From NCBI GenBank assembly GCA_002359075.1, contig DEQA01000097.1:1-5880 (forward strand): a DNA stretch of 5,880 nt, written 5' to 3'. Both the position numbers and the translations under genes were made by a program. Source of the DNA: Planococcaceae bacterium UBA3378 (GTDB lineage Bacteria > Bacillota > Bacilli > Bacillales_A > Planococcaceae). The notes beneath the pieces are model-generated. The model had not been told where the DNA came from and did not search any database. It saw nothing but the letters and a program-made list of their open reading frames with translations. Position 1 is the stretch's first letter. The number at the start of each line of letters is the position of its first letter. Of the stretch, positions 5,867 to 5,880 are shown in pieces.

Positions 5867-5880
5867 AAGGCCGTTGCTCT
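5828..5880 (-). tRNA. tRNA-Arg(TCT), 3' part, continues beyond the window
   Basis: The minus strand reads, from the edge, the end of the D arm (AGAGC), anticodon stem ACGGC/GCCGT around loop CTTCTAA with anticodon TCT (5867-5865), a variable loop, T stem GGGGG/CCCTC around TTCGAAT (one G-T pair), acceptor strand CTGGGAC and discriminator G (5828). The CCA end is not encoded. It decodes AGA. The first part of the gene is off the right edge. Insertion of the element restored the 3' half, so the tRNA should remain functional. Confidence 0.95.

Noticed and set aside
1..5880. CRISPR arrays, transposon inverted repeats, toxin-antitoxin pairs or a retron
   Set aside because: I saw no regularly spaced repeats, no transposase, no reverse transcriptase and no paired small genes of that kind.

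Overview
The window is very AT-rich DNA from a low-GC Gram-positive bacterium, most likely one of the Bacillaceae. The evidence is the AGGAGG-type ribosome binding sites, a TTG start codon, the Bacillus-like tRNA-Arg(TCT) and the tyrosine-integrase type. The species cannot be named from the sequence.

The main reading is a small, decayed integrative element of about 5.4 kb sitting in a tRNA-Arg(TCT) gene. The right edge (5828-5880, minus strand) is the 3' part of the intact tRNA gene. A 41-bp exact copy of its 3' half recurs at 440-480. These two copies (440-480 and 5826-5866) are the attachment-site repeats, and everything between them is the element. Left of 440 is flanking chromosome. It contains a strong hairpin terminator (357-405) that probably ended the tRNA transcript before insertion; the element now supplies a replacement terminator next to the tRNA (5732-5766).

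Reading from the tRNA inwards, all genes are on the minus strand. First is a tyrosine recombinase pseudogene (5662 to about 4882), with a nonsense codon, two frameshifts and no C-terminal catalytic half. It runs into a small ORF of 82 codons (4605-4853) that looks like the tail of a truncated gene. A leader region of about 320 bp follows. The two intact cargo genes are a 487-residue multi-pass membrane protein (2817-4280) with a channel-like C-terminal hairpin, and a 656-residue DUF262-DUF1524 protein (684-2654) of the GmrSD/SspE/BrxU-like nuclease class. The region from 481 to 683 is the non-coding left end of the element.

The two cargo genes are the only undamaged ones and are probably the reason the element is kept. 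A DUF262-DUF1524 protein is normally an NTP-dependent, modification-sensing anti-phage nuclease. A membrane partner with a pore-like end, under a similar upstream element (near 2774-2827 and 4399-4462, each about 145 bp before its gene), suggests an uncharacterised two-gene defence module. That role is inferred, not shown.
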